Source: an uncultured Verrucomicrobiales bacterium (GTDB taxonomy: Bacteria > Verrucomicrobiota > Verrucomicrobiia > Verrucomicrobiales > Akkermansiaceae). Taken from it: a stretch of 64,000 nt of DNA. A program made the position numbers and the translations under genes. Under the pieces are notes generated by a model. That model had not been told where the DNA came from, did no database searches, and saw only the letters and a list, made by a program, of their open reading frames with translations. Shown here piece by piece: positions 1 to 10,496 of the stretch. Where the stretch lies: contig CAMQZC010000008.1 of the NCBI GenBank assembly GCA_947039485.1, positions 1 through 64,000 of the forward strand, in the 5' to 3' direction. Every line of letters begins with the position of its first letter. The stretch's first letter is position 1.

Positions 1-2
1 GT

Positions 3-218
3 GCTGAACGCCCTGAAGGCGGCTTCCAACGTGAAGGTGCTGAACGCCCTGAAGGCGGCTTCCAACGTGAAGGTGCTGAACGCCCTGAAGGTGGCTTCCA
101 ACGCGAAGGCGGTGAACGTCGCGAAGGCGGTTTCCAACGTGAAGGCGGTTTCCAACGTGAAGGCGGTTTCCAACGTGAAGGCGGTTTCCAACGCGAAGGC
201 GGTTTCCAACGTGAAGGC
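3..218 (+). repeat. In-frame tandem repeat, three 36-bp and six 18-bp units
   Basis: Three 36-bp units lie at 3-110 and six 18-bp units at 111-218. Unit lengths are multiples of three, so gain or loss of units keeps the methyltransferase frame. The consensus short unit encodes GFQREG. Confidence 0.9.
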
Positions 219-1481
219 GGTGAACGTCGTGATGCCGGATTTAGCCGTGAGCGTCGCGAATCTCGCTTTAGCAGTCAAGATATGCCCATGGGCGCTGATG
301 AATGGGTACAACCATGGGTACAACTCAAGTACTTCAGTTACAATCCCGCAGTCTTCCCCCGCATGCTCGGTGCCGTGAGCCCGGATGCCAAGGCTGGTGA
401 GCTGATTAATGTTTACGATAAGAATGGCGAGCTCTTTGGCGCCGGTTTCTGGAACCCCAGCAGCCGTACCCCCCTGCGAGTGCTGCGTCACAGCAAGGAA
501 ATACTCAAAGAAGAAGATTTAGACCTCGTGCTTGAGCGCGCTGTCAAATGGCGTCGCGAAGAACTCAATCTCGATGCAACGACCAACGCCTACCGCATCC
601 TGCATGGTGACTCCGACGGTATTGGGGGTCTCATCATCGACCGCTACGCGGATGTGCTGAGTCTTGAGGTGAGCACGCTGGGTGTCTGGCTGCGTCTCAA
701 GAATTGGCTGCCCAAGCTCCACGCACTCTGCGGCACGACTCGTCACGTCATCAGCTGCGATCCTGGCATCGCACGCATGGAAGGCATGATGGTAGATGAC
801 GCACCCGAGAGCGATCCCGTACGCTCCGTGCGCATCGTTGAGAATGGTATCAAGTTTGAGGTGGACTTTGCCCAAGGGCACAAGACTGGCTTCTTCTGCG
901 ACCAGCGCGACAACCGCCGCAAGCTGGCTCAGAACGTCAAGGGCAAGAGCTTCCTTGATCTCTGCTGCTACTCCGGAGCTTTCTCCATCCAAGCCAAGCT
1001 CACAGGTGGCGCCACTGAGGTGACAGCTGTTGACCTTGATGAGAAAGCCATCGCCATGGCCAAGCGCAATGCTAACATCAACGATGGACAGCATCACATC
1101 GACTTCGTCCACGCGGATGCCTTTGTCTACGCCCGTCAGATGACGCGCAATGAGAAGACCTTTGATGTCGTCCTACTCGACCCCCCCAAGTTTGTGATGG
1201 GTCGCGATGAGATTGATAAAGAAGATGGCATTCAAAAGTACTATGATCTCAACAAGCTGGCTATCCAGTGCGTGAGCCCCGGCGGTCTCTTTGTGACCTG
1301 CTCCTGCTCAGGCCTGCTCAACCCAGGTGAGTTTGAGAGAACTGTCATCAAGGCCGCTCAACGTCAGGGTCGCCGTCTGCAAATCTTGGAGATGAGTGGC
1401 CCAGGCTGGGATCACCCCTTCCTCTCCACTTACCCAGAAGGCCGCTATCTCAAAGTTATCTGGGCTCGCGTCCTAGGTTAA
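3..1481 (+). CDS. rlmI: RlmI-like class I SAM-dependent 23S rRNA (cytosine-5) methyltransferase with Gly/Arg repeat N-terminus, 5' partial
   Basis: The methyltransferase frame stays open to the left edge, so the gene starts before the window. ATG 282 is internal. From 3 to 218 the same frame encodes tandem repeats of AERPEGGFQREG and then GFQREG, a basic glycine-rich tail likely to bind RNA. A PUA-like segment follows (GELFGAGFWN). The catalytic domain carries the SAM motif FLDLCCYSGAFS near 953, then LLDPPKF and CSCSG further on, whose cysteines are typical of m5C methyltransferases. The family modifies 23S rRNA in the cytoplasm; the exact target base is inferred from RlmI. The antiporter gene follows after 30 nt. 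Confidence 0.85.
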   Translation, partial: AERPEGGFQREGAERPEGGFQREGAERPEGGFQREGGERREGGFQREGGFQREGGFQREGGFQREGGFQREGGERRDAGFSRERRESRFSSQDMPMGADEWVQPWVQLKYFSYNPAVFPRMLGAVSPDAKAGELINVYDKNGELFGAGFWNPSSRTPLRVLRHSKEILKEEDLDLVLERAVKWRREELNLDATTNAYRILHGDSDGIGGLIIDRYADVLSLEVSTLGVWLRLKNWLPKLHALCGTTRHVISCDPGIARMEGMMVDDAPESDPVRSVRIVENGIKFEVDFAQGHKTGFFCDQRDNRRKLAQNVKGKSFLDLCCYSGAFSIQAKLTGGATEVTAVDLDEKAIAMAKRNANINDGQHHIDFVHADAFVYARQMTRNEKTFDVVLLDPPKFVMGRDEIDKEDGIQKYYDLNKLAIQCVSPGGLFVTCSCSGLLNPGEFERTVIKAAQRQGRRLQILEMSGPGWDHPFLSTYPEGRYLKVIWARVLG

Positions 1482-1511
1482 GAGCTTCATCGGCCGCAGC
1501 CACCTCAGCCC

Positions 1512-3239
1512 ATGATTTTCACCCTAGCTATTGGTCTAACTCTAGCGCTCATCCTAGGCATCATTGCCCAGCGTCTCAGGCTCTCGCCTCTGCTGGGTTA
1601 TCTGGTGGCAGGCATGATCGCCGCAGGGCGACTCTGGGGTGTTGAGGTGGATGCCCACATGGTTGAGGAGTTCTCCCACATGGGGGTTGTTCTCCTACTC
1701 TTTGGCGTGGGCATACAGTTCCACTTCAAGGATTTGCTCGCCGTGCAGAAGGTGGCGCTGCCTGCAGCGCTCATCTGCATTTGCGTGAGCACCTCACTAG
1801 GTGCGCTCGCCTACTACAGCCTCTCTGGCATCGTCACGCAGCCTATTAACTGCGTGATGTACGGGCTCTGCATCTGTGTGTCGAGTACCGTTGTGCTCAC
1901 CCGCGTGCTAAGCGACAACCGCGTGATGCAGACCCCCACGGGCAAGACTGCGCTGGGCTGGCTCGTGGTGGAGGATATCTTTACAATCATCCTGCTCGTC
2001 CTGCTGCCTGTCATGATCGAGCTCAACTCCAGCGGTGGTGATATCCTAAGCAAGATTGCCCCCGCACTCGGTTGGGTCTTTCTCAAGCTCGCCTGCCTCA
2101 TTCTCTGCGTGGGCCTGCTGGGTCGCCACGTCGTCCCCCGCGTGCTGGGCTATGTCTCGCGCAGTGCGTCATCCGATCTCTTTACCCTCTCCGTACTCGT
2201 GCTCGCACTGGGTATTGCCGTGGTCTCCGCCTATGTCTTTAATGCCTCGATGGAGCTCGGCGCATTCCTCTCCGGAATGATTGTTGGGCAGAGCCGCTTC
2301 TCAGCACGCGCGGCGAGCGATGCGCTGCCCATGCGCGATGCCTTTGCCGTGCTTTTCTTTGTCTCTATCGGCATGGGATTCGACTTCCGCAGCCTCCTGC
2401 AAAATTGGCAGCTTGCGCTCGCCACACTGAGCATCTGCGTGATTATCAAGCCCCTGCTCTCCTTTGCACTGATCCTACTGGTCTGCCGCAAGACGAGCAG
2501 ACTCGCTGCAGGGGTCGCGGGCTCCCTCTCCCAAATTGGGGAATTTTCCTTCATTCTCGCCTCCCTCGCAGCAGGCAAGTACGGACTCATCCCCGAGTCG
2601 GCTTCCCATGTCATCACGGGTGTTGCTATCATCAGCATCACGATCAACTCCGTCTGCTACCGCTTCATACCCATGCTCATCTGCAAGCTGGAGAATCGCG
2701 GCATCGGGCTACTCACGCAAAAAGGCGCTACAGACATCATCCCCGTGCGCGATGACAAGCATCGCGTGATTGTCATCGGCTATGGGCCCTGTGGCCAGCT
2801 CGTCTGCAATATCCTGCGCAGCTACGATATGGATGTTGTCGTCATTGAGATGAACATTGACACCGTGCAGGAACTAGAGAAACTTGGCATCTCAGCACTA
2901 CTTGGCGATGCTCGAATGCGCAGCGTGCTTGAGACCGCCGGTGCTGCCAAGGCACAAGCCATCATCGTGAGTGCCCCCTCAGCACCAGCTCAGCAAATCA
3001 GCGATGCCGCGCGTAGCCTCCAGCCCGATATTGAGGTCATGGCGCACACCAGCTACCTGAGTGCCGCGCAGAGCCTACGTGAGGACGGTGCTCGCCGCGT
3101 CTTTGCAGGAGAGGAGGAGGTGGCAATCTCCATGGCGGCCTTCATGCTGCGCAGCTTTGGCGCGACGGAGGAGCAAATCCATGAGGAGGAGCGCAAGCTA
3201 CGCCACAAGCTCGGAGAGCTCAGCTCCCTCCCCCATTAA
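1512..3239 (+). CDS. CPA2 family K+/H+ antiporter with C-terminal TrkA-N (RCK) domain, KefB/YbaL-like
   Basis: Residues 1-385 hold about a dozen hydrophobic helices of the Na+/H+ exchanger fold, opening with a helix and QRLRLSPLLGYLVAG, as in KefB/YbaL/RosB proteins. A Rossmann RCK_N domain begins near residue 417 with VIVIGYGPCGQLV, which would bind a nucleotide and gate transport. The 575 aa length fits YbaL. The predicted role is inner-membrane exchange of K+ or Na+ for H+ in pH and osmotic homeostasis. It lies 30 nt after the rRNA methyltransferase, probably cotranscribed. The transported ion is inferred from the family. Confidence 0.85.
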   Translation: MIFTLAIGLTLALILGIIAQRLRLSPLLGYLVAGMIAAGRLWGVEVDAHMVEEFSHMGVVLLLFGVGIQFHFKDLLAVQKVALPAALICICVSTSLGALAYYSLSGIVTQPINCVMYGLCICVSSTVVLTRVLSDNRVMQTPTGKTALGWLVVEDIFTIILLVLLPVMIELNSSGGDILSKIAPALGWVFLKLACLILCVGLLGRHVVPRVLGYVSRSASSDLFTLSVLVLALGIAVVSAYVFNASMELGAFLSGMIVGQSRFSARAASDALPMRDAFAVLFFVSIGMGFDFRSLLQNWQLALATLSICVIIKPLLSFALILLVCRKTSRLAAGVAGSLSQIGEFSFILASLAAGKYGLIPESASHVITGVAIISITINSVCYRFIPMLICKLENRGIGLLTQKGATDIIPVRDDKHRVIVIGYGPCGQLVCNILRSYDMDVVVIEMNIDTVQELEKLGISALLGDARMRSVLETAGAAKAQAIIVSAPSAPAQQISDAARSLQPDIEVMAHTSYLSAAQSLREDGARRVFAGEEEVAISMAAFMLRSFGATEEQIHEEERKLRHKLGELSSLPH

Positions 3240-3383
3240 TCCATCTTGAGAAGGACCCATTGACAGGGAGCACAACGACATCGCCATGATATCGCCATGA
3301 TATCGTTGACCCTATTTTGGATCAGACCGAGCTCTGATGAAGTAACGGCGGACTTGATGCCGCGGTATGAGAGCAAACAATAC

Positions 3384-3412
3384 TTGACTTCCAAGGCAAC
3401 TTAGCGTATCCT
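3384..3412 (+). promoter_or_regulatory. Promoter of lepA
   Basis: TTGACT, 17-bp spacer, TATCCT. The -10 box ends 9 nt before ATG 3422, so the transcript would begin at or almost at the start codon. Confidence 0.7.
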
Positions 3413-3421
3413 TGCGCGTGC

Positions 3422-5227
<1,806 letters not shown>

Positions 5228-5253
5228 AGCCTCTCCTGCTAGAGTTCCCTATC

Positions 5254-5300
5254 AAAGCAGCACTCTGCCAGCTAACAAGCTGTGGCAGTATGCTGCTTTT
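5254..5300 (+). terminator. Terminator after lepA
   Basis: Long imperfect hairpin: AAAGCAGCA pairs with TGCTGCTTT, with a second inner stem CTGCC/GGCAG, followed by TTTTC. Confidence 0.6.
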
Positions 5301-5342
5301 CTGCTTGCAATTCAACCCCAAATCAGTTTCAATAAAACTCAT

Positions 5343-5474
5343 ATGAAAAAAACCATTCTTATCATACTCGCTGCAACAGCGAGTATCGCCCTGACTTCGT
5401 GCGGCAGCTGCGGCTGCGGCCCCAGCTCGGACGCCATGCGCGATGTGTCCACCTCTAGCTCGAAGAGCTTCTAA
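5343..5474 (+). CDS. Small secreted Cys-rich lipoprotein (43 aa)
   Basis: A short gene encoding MKKTILIILAATASIALTSC followed by GSCGCGPSSD and a Ser-rich tail. The charged start, hydrophobic core and LTSC lipobox (Cys20) predict a lipid-anchored lipoprotein with a mature part of only 24 residues and two more cysteines. TTGCAA and TTCAAT 17 bp apart end 9 nt before the ATG and could be its promoter. It sits between the lepA hairpin and hflX. Function unknown. Small lipoproteins of this kind are often entericidin-like, but there is no specific match that I can see. Confidence 0.65.
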   Translation: MKKTILIILAATASIALTSCGSCGCGPSSDAMRDVSTSSSKSF

Positions 5475-5492
5475 GCACCTACCTGCTAATCT

Positions 5493-6788
5493 ATGTCTTT
5501 TGAAATCAAAGAAAAGCCTCAGTTGGTCGAGCGCGCGTTGCTTGTCGCGATTGGGCTACCTGGTGATCTGCGCTCTGAACGCATCGCCCTGCTTACAGAA
5601 CTCGTTGACCTCGTCAGCAATCTAGGTATCGGTATTGTCGGCACCGAGCTGGAGTACACCCGTGAACTGCACGCCAAGTTCCTCTGCGGACAAGGCAAGG
5701 CTGAGGAGATCCGTCAAATGGCAGCCGACGCGGATGCTGACTGCCTCATCTTTGATAACATGATCAGCCCCTCGCAGCAGCGCGAGTGGGAGAGACTCAC
5801 CGGCATCACTGTGCTTGACCGAGAAGAGGTCATCCTCGACATCTTTGCCAAGCGAGCTCGCACCAAAGAGGCCACCCTCCAAGTTGAGCTTGCTCGTATG
5901 CAGTACGCACTGCCCCGCATGACGGGCATGTGGAAGCATCTGGATCGCCAGCGCGGCAAGAGCGGTGGCTCAACCTCACGCGGTGAGGGTGAGAAGCAAA
6001 TTGAGATTGACCGCCGTATCGCTCATGAGCGCATCGAGGTCATCCGCCAAGAACTTAAGGCTGTGCGCAAGCAACGCAGCACCCAGCGCAAGGAGCGAGA
6101 ACGCCAAAACATCCCCACAGCCGCCATCGTCGGCTACACCAATGCGGGCAAATCCTCCCTGCTCAACCTCCTCTCAGGCTCCGAGGTGCTCGCTCAGAAT
6201 ATCCTCTTTGCTACACTGGATACAACTAGCCGCAAGGTTGAGCTCCCCGATGGGCAGCCGCTCATCATGACGGATACTGTTGGATTCATCCGCAATCTCC
6301 CCCACCGCCTCATTGAGGCTTTCAAATCGACCCTTGAAGAGGCTCGTCTCGCTGACTTCCTCATCCAAGTAGTCGATGCTAGCGACTGCGATGCGCTAGA
6401 GCACTACAACACCACCTGTGAGGTACTCGATGAGCTGGGAGCTGGTGATAATCCCATGGTCGTGGTATGGAACAAAACTGACCTCATCCCAGAGGAAGAA
6501 CGAGAGCTTCGTATCGAAGAACTCAGTTCTGTCATCGACGGCCCCTGCATCCTCATGAGCGTCAAGGAGAACATCGGAGCCACTGAACTCTATGACAGCT
6601 GTGTGACCATGCTCGCTAACCGCGTTGATACCGCCAGCTACCGCATCCCCCTCTCCGAGAGCCGCATCATCGCCATCATGCATCGCGATGGCAAGATTCT
6701 GAGCACCGAGTATGATGGCAACGATGCCATCGTTGAGGCTATCCTTCCCAAGGAGTTCTCATCGCGTATCGACAGATTCCGCATCTAA
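5493..6788 (+). CDS. hflX: GTPase HflX
   Basis: A ribosome-splitting GTPase that rescues stalled ribosomes under stress. The N-terminal HflX domain holds GTELEYTRELHAKFLCGQGK and a basic coiled region with GGSTSRGEGEKQIEIDRR. The G domain starts near residue 207, with GYTNAGKS at about 214-221, DTVGFIRNLP near 260 and NKTDL near 327. A normal HflX length of 431 aa. The lipoprotein gene ends 18 nt upstream and an L,D-transpeptidase gene starts 10 nt downstream, suggesting a short operon. Confidence 0.95.
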   Translation: MSFEIKEKPQLVERALLVAIGLPGDLRSERIALLTELVDLVSNLGIGIVGTELEYTRELHAKFLCGQGKAEEIRQMAADADADCLIFDNMISPSQQREWERLTGITVLDREEVILDIFAKRARTKEATLQVELARMQYALPRMTGMWKHLDRQRGKSGGSTSRGEGEKQIEIDRRIAHERIEVIRQELKAVRKQRSTQRKERERQNIPTAAIVGYTNAGKSSLLNLLSGSEVLAQNILFATLDTTSRKVELPDGQPLIMTDTVGFIRNLPHRLIEAFKSTLEEARLADFLIQVVDASDCDALEHYNTTCEVLDELGAGDNPMVVVWNKTDLIPEEERELRIEELSSVIDGPCILMSVKENIGATELYDSCVTMLANRVDTASYRIPLSESRIIAIMHRDGKILSTEYDGNDAIVEAILPKEFSSRIDRFRI

Positions 6789-6798
6789 TCCTCAAGCC

Positions 6799-7419
6799 AT
6801 GACCTCTCTCCGGCACAAGCTTCTCACAAGCTGTATCCTCGGTCTCTGCTTCAGCAGCTGCCAGCAACTGCAGGTAGCACATCTCCCAGCACACGTAGCT
6901 GCAGGCAAGCTCGATACCAGCTATGAGGCCTTCATCGCAAGCCCCAATTACCGCCAAACCCGCGACTTCTGGCGCGGCAGCACCATTGAGCAGACCGACC
7001 AAGCCAACAGCTACGTCGTCATCTTGCTCAAGGAGCAGCGAGGAAGACTCTACATTAACAAGCAGATTGCCATGGACTTTCCCGCTTGCACAGGGCGTGA
7101 TGGCAACAAGGAAACACCTGAGGGCAGCTATCGCATCACGCAAAAACTTCAGAAGCACACATCCAACCTCTACGGCTCCTTTGTCGATGGTGACAAGACT
7201 GTCAAGCACGCTGTTCGCGTCAGTCACAGAGCACCCAAGGGCAGTAAGTTCAAAGGAGCACCCATGCCCTACTGGATGCGCTTTAACGGAGCCATTGGCA
7301 TGCACGAAGGTCGCGTCTACCGCGAAGGATCTTCCAACGGCTGCGTCCGCATCCCACCTGAGCCAGCAAAGATCCTCTATAGCAAGCTCGGCGTAGGCTC
7401 ACGCGTCATCGTGCGCTAA
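6799..7419 (+). CDS. YkuD-type L,D-transpeptidase lipoprotein
   Basis: A peptidoglycan cross-linking or lipoprotein-attaching enzyme of the YkuD fold. The N-terminus has a lipoprotein signal with lipobox FSSC (Cys21). The YkuD core runs from about residue 72 to the end and shows KETPEGSYRI, the histidine of IGMHEG (His169) and the catalytic motif SSNGCVRI (Cys182). The start at 6799 was chosen because the longer frame reads back into hflX and would bury the signal peptide. It is probably translated from the hflX transcript and anchored facing the periplasm. Confidence 0.85.
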   Translation: MTSLRHKLLTSCILGLCFSSCQQLQVAHLPAHVAAGKLDTSYEAFIASPNYRQTRDFWRGSTIEQTDQANSYVVILLKEQRGRLYINKQIAMDFPACTGRDGNKETPEGSYRITQKLQKHTSNLYGSFVDGDKTVKHAVRVSHRAPKGSKFKGAPMPYWMRFNGAIGMHEGRVYREGSSNGCVRIPPEPAKILYSKLGVGSRVIVR

Positions 7420-7562
7420 TGCAGCGCTGCGAGATTGCGATTATATCGCTGAGGGCATCTAGAGCAATCTAGAGCGTCGTGTACGGCGCCGCAAAGCGCG
7501 CATACGATTAACAGTTGCCGAGTCCACAGCAAAAGTAGGGGTCTCGGCAATCAACGAGCAGC

Positions 7563-8042
7563 TTATTCCCAGAGATAGGACTGTCGCTTGGCGACAGGCT
7601 CATCATTGACAAAGAGCTCAATCTTCCAGCTCAGCACATCACCCCTCTTGGCGCGATCCTCGCCGTTAAAGAAGAAGGTAGTTTGGCGATCGCCAGCCTC
7701 CTCACGCGGATCTGAGAGGCGCTCCTCACGATGGAGGACCTTAGAGCCTGTCTTTGCCTGAGTGTAGGACATGAGCAGGCGCATCGACTGATCAGGTTGC
7801 GCGTCGTACCAGTTGACAAAGTAGTAATCCCCCAATTTCGCCTTGCGTTGCTTGCGGGTATTCGCCCCAAAGAGCAAGTACTGAGCATGGGCGCGGAGAG
7901 GCGCATGCTCCCAAGAATCTGGCGGAATATCAGTAGAATTGAGAGGCAAGTCGACCACATCCACGATATCCGTCGTGCGTATTGAACTGCAGGCCGTCAG
8001 TAGCAAGCCACAGATAGCCAAGAGAGGAAGGCGAATTGTCAT
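7563..8042 (-). CDS. Hypothetical lipoprotein (159 aa)
   Basis: Unrecognised. From ATG 8042 the product begins MTIRLPLLAICGLLLTACSS, a lipoprotein signal with lipobox LTAC. The mature part contains YLLFGANTRKQRKAKLGDYYFVNWYDAQP and ends QSYLWE, with a mixed charged and beta-rich look. A longer frame starts 36 nt upstream, but TTGACA-17-TATCAA ends 7 nt before ATG 8042 and overlaps that longer start, so 8042 is preferred. Related proteins may exist in this phylum; no function can be assigned. Confidence 0.75.
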   Translation of the reverse strand: MTIRLPLLAICGLLLTACSSIRTTDIVDVVDLPLNSTDIPPDSWEHAPLRAHAQYLLFGANTRKQRKAKLGDYYFVNWYDAQPDQSMRLLMSYTQAKTGSKVLHREERLSDPREEAGDRQTTFFFNGEDRAKRGDVLSWKIELFVNDEPVAKRQSYLWE

Positions 8043-8049
8043 AGAACTA

Positions 8050-8078
8050 TTGATAGCGAAATTGACGGAATATGTCAA
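8050..8078 (-). promoter_or_regulatory. Promoter of the 8042 lipoprotein gene
   Basis: On the minus strand TTGACA, 17 bp, TATCAA, then 7 nt to the ATG. It decides the start codon. Confidence 0.7.
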
Positions 8079-8090
8079 TACAAATCAAGC

Positions 8091-8795
8091 TCAGATGGCA
8101 TTGATTTGAGTGATAAGGATGCGAGGACGCTTTCTATCTAACCGATCAGACAAGTCCATCGAGAGGGGCATCCACAGCGTCTGTACCCCAGCCTCAAAGC
8201 GGTAAGCGCAAATCGCCTGAGTTGGTTTCTTACCCCCAGACCAGTCAAAGAAGCAAGCCTCCTTACCATCCGTTGTGCGCATGGGTTTTGCCCAACCATA
8301 GGACTCCATATCAACGAGCAAGACGCAAATGCCAGTCTGCTTGATATTGAGAGAAATCTGAGCGATAAAATCATCGCCCTGACGCTGAATCTGCATCGGA
8401 GCCATCTGGGGCAAATCAAGGACAGCCAGCCCCGGAACAGGGCCAGTGGCAGGTAGGTATTTTTTCACTGTCTTAGAACGGCGAAAAGCAGCAAACACCA
8501 CGGAGATCGACACACCCAGAGCCGTAAGGGCCCCCCAGATAAAGTAGGACTTGGTTAGAATAATGGACCAATCAGCCTTCCCATAAAAAACAACAGCTGC
8601 CATAGCAGCAGCCACGAGAGCGGTCAGAAACAGACCTCGGCGAAAGCCAAAGACCAACCCGGGAAACATCACAAAGAGAAGCATTGTGCGAAGCCCCTGA
8701 ACACTAACAGGGAGAGCACCAAGCAATTGCTTATGGATCGCGCGGTCAGTCAGGCGGATGAGTTCGGTCTGTGGTGTATCGGCAGTAATTTTCAC
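8091..8795 (-). CDS. Hypothetical membrane protein with two or three TM helices (234 aa)
   Basis: Unrecognised. A short cytoplasmic N-terminus is followed by hydrophobic stretches near residues 35-50 (MLLFVMFPGLVFGF), 55-70 and 82-102, then a soluble domain of about 120 residues containing GDDFIAQISLNIKQTG, WAKPMRTTDGKEACFFDW and a C-terminal LDRKRPRILITQ. The GTG start at 8795 lies 6 nt after a TATGCT -10 box with TTGATG 17 bp upstream, so initiation is probably leaderless. It lies between the unknown lipoprotein and the AI-2E family permease, all on the minus strand but with their own promoters. Confidence 0.7.
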   Translation of the reverse strand: MKITADTPQTELIRLTDRAIHKQLLGALPVSVQGLRTMLLFVMFPGLVFGFRRGLFLTALVAAAMAAVVFYGKADWSIILTKSYFIWGALTALGVSISVVFAAFRRSKTVKKYLPATGPVPGLAVLDLPQMAPMQIQRQGDDFIAQISLNIKQTGICVLLVDMESYGWAKPMRTTDGKEACFFDWSGGKKPTQAICAYRFEAGVQTLWMPLSMDLSDRLDRKRPRILITQINAI

Positions 8796-8801
8796 AAGCG
8801 A

Positions 8802-8830
8802 AGCATAGCACAGCCGCTACCGCGCATCAA
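8802..8830 (-). promoter_or_regulatory. Promoter of the 8795 membrane protein gene
   Basis: TTGATG, 17 bp, TATGCT on the minus strand, 6 nt before GTG 8795. The -35 box overlaps the 3' end of the permease gene. Confidence 0.65.
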
Positions 8831-10122
8831 GCCTTATGCGATGCAGCACGATCTGGAGAGCTCGCGCGGCGGCGGCGGCGGGGCTTCTTCTCCATCTGCT
8901 GCTCGCTCATCGGCACATCGCGGCTCGTAATCGACGTCCAGATATAGCGCGAGAAGAGCACCTTGAGCGAAGCGGTCAGCGGCACGGCCAAGAGCGCACC
9001 AATAACCCCACCAAAGACGAGACTCCAGAAGAGCACGGAGAACATCACTGTCATGTCATGCATCCCCACGCTATCCCCGATGACACGAGGTTGAATTACC
9101 CAGCTCTCAAGCTGATTAACTACGACAAACACAGCCGCCACAGCAATCAGGTATGCAGGGTCATGCCAAGTGAACCAAGCAATCAGCAGAGCTGGCACAC
9201 TGGTAAGCACCGTGCCAATGTAAGGAATAATCCCCAGCACAGAAGCGACCACCGCAATCGTAATCGCGTAGGGCAGCCCCATAATCTTGAGTGATACCCC
9301 CAGCAGAGCTCCATTGATGAGACTCACCAGCATCTGACCTCGCACAAAGGCCACAATATAAGAATTAATCTCGGAGAGCGTCTCCACCACTTCATAACGG
9401 AAGCGCGAGTGTCGTAGTGGCAGCAAGGTATGCCAATTCTGCTTGATACGATCACTCTCAAGCAGGAAATAAAAGAGAAAGACAGGCACCATCACCAATC
9501 CAAAGATCAGCGCAGCCGTACCTGAGATTGCACGAGAGCCAGCCGTCAGGTAGCCAACAGCCTTGCTCACCATAAAGCTGGCGTTGTAATTAAGAATCTC
9601 AGCCAGCTTCTGGGGATAGCTCAGCTCAAGCGCCGCGCTATCACGGCGTGTACCCGCGGCGCCATCGTCCTCCGCGCGCTCCTCCACTTTCTCATAGAGC
9701 ATGTCCACGCCTCGCTGGACGAGGGGCTTTTCAAGCAAATGCTTACCCGTCTGCACAGCACTCTGATAAATAGCCATGCGCTTCTCCAGCAGCTCATTTG
9801 TCTGACTCAGGAGCGGTGGAACAACCGTTGCAATCAACGAGACAAATACACCTACAAAACTCAGCATCACAACAAGCACAGCCAACGCTCGGCGCTTGAT
9901 CAACTTTTGAGTCATCGTCACCAGAGGAAAGAGCAGGTATGCCAGCACCCCAGCAATCACAAGAGGCAGAAAAATTGCCTCCAAGGTCATAAACACCCAG
10001 GTAATACCATAAACTAGCCCTGCCACCAGCAGCAAAATCACAAGCAACGAGATGCTCGATAAAGCCACCCAGCAAACAGATCGTTGGAAAGGGGTAGGCA
10101 TCTTAGGTGTCGCGTCACTCAT
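8827..10122 (-). CDS. AI-2E family (PerM/YdiK-like) membrane permease
   Basis: A polytopic inner-membrane protein of the AI-2E exporter superfamily (Pfam 01594). Two N-terminal hydrophobic pairs (residues about 17-90) are followed by a soluble segment with many charged residues (125-175) and a C-terminal bundle containing INGALLGVSLKIMGLPYA and GIIPYIGTVL, both typical family signatures. The tail is very basic (RRRRRASS). The substrate in this organism is unknown; members export autoinducer-2 or exchange Na+/H+. A near-consensus promoter ends 8 nt before the ATG. Confidence 0.88.
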   Translation of the reverse strand: MSDATPKMPTPFQRSVCWVALSSISLLVILLLVAGLVYGITWVFMTLEAIFLPLVIAGVLAYLLFPLVTMTQKLIKRRALAVLVVMLSFVGVFVSLIATVVPPLLSQTNELLEKRMAIYQSAVQTGKHLLEKPLVQRGVDMLYEKVEERAEDDGAAGTRRDSAALELSYPQKLAEILNYNASFMVSKAVGYLTAGSRAISGTAALIFGLVMVPVFLFYFLLESDRIKQNWHTLLPLRHSRFRYEVVETLSEINSYIVAFVRGQMLVSLINGALLGVSLKIMGLPYAITIAVVASVLGIIPYIGTVLTSVPALLIAWFTWHDPAYLIAVAAVFVVVNQLESWVIQPRVIGDSVGMHDMTVMFSVLFWSLVFGGVIGALLAVPLTASLKVLFSRYIWTSITSRDVPMSEQQMEKKPRRRRRASSPDRAASHKA

Positions 10123-10130
10123 ATAAGCGC

Positions 10131-10159
10131 ATTATACGCAAGCCTCCGCGCCCTGTCAA
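10131..10159 (-). promoter_or_regulatory. Consensus promoter of the AI-2E permease gene
   Basis: Perfect TTGACA, 17 bp, perfect TATAAT on the minus strand, 8 nt before ATG 10122. The clearest leaderless arrangement in the window. Confidence 0.85.
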
Positions 10160-10164
10160 CTCGC

Positions 10165-10208
10165 AAAAAAAACGAGACGCAGCAAGTTCACCTTACCTGC
10201 TGCGCCTC
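10165..10208 (-). terminator. Minus-strand terminator
   Basis: GAGGCGCAGCA pairs with TGCTGCGTCTC (one G-T pair) and is followed by a run of eight T on the minus strand. It lies 290 nt downstream of the fucosidase stop and directly upstream of the permease promoter. Confidence 0.7.
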
Positions 10209-10496
10209 TTAATTAACAGAGAGCACCACCTCTCCGTATGATATACGGCATCTCTTAGCGAACTAAGAAAGCGTATGATCTACGTCATCTCTTAGCGAAC
10301 TAAGAAAGTAAAATTGGCATAACCAAAATTACAAGACGACATATGAAACACCAGTTCATTCCTCAATGATACTGGATTTGTGTAAAGTTAGCGCTAACCC
10401 ACCACGGTAGCACTAACCAAAGCTAGGATACGCAATTTAAATTTAAATACAAGTAAAATCATGCTATTTTACCTAAATTACTACATTAAAGATTCT
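10209..10496. other. AT-rich intergenic region with two tandem hairpin repeats
   Basis: No gene seen. It holds two near-identical 36-bp units (separate entry), then AT-rich sequence with several inverted short words such as TTAGCGCTAA near 10390. It would be the 3' region of the fucosidase transcript. Confidence 0.6.
10236..10308. repeat. Two tandem 36-bp hairpin units
   Basis: Units at 10236-10272 and 10273-10308 share almost all bases. Each contains the hairpin TCTTAG-CGAA-CTAAGA. Only two copies, no spacers of CRISPR type. Confidence 0.85.

Noticed and set aside
1..378. Apparent 125-aa protein of NVKAVS-type repeats
   Set aside because: It is the wrong frame of the methyltransferase N-terminal repeat. 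The frame in phase with the enzyme is open throughout and gives a sensible Gly/Arg-rich tail.
519..1112. 197-aa open frame on the minus strand
   Set aside because: Fully antisense to the methyltransferase catalytic domain, no family resemblance, no promoter. GC-rich coding DNA here produces many such shadows.
10236..10308. Possible CRISPR array
   Set aside because: Only two directly abutting units with no spacers, and no cas genes nearby.
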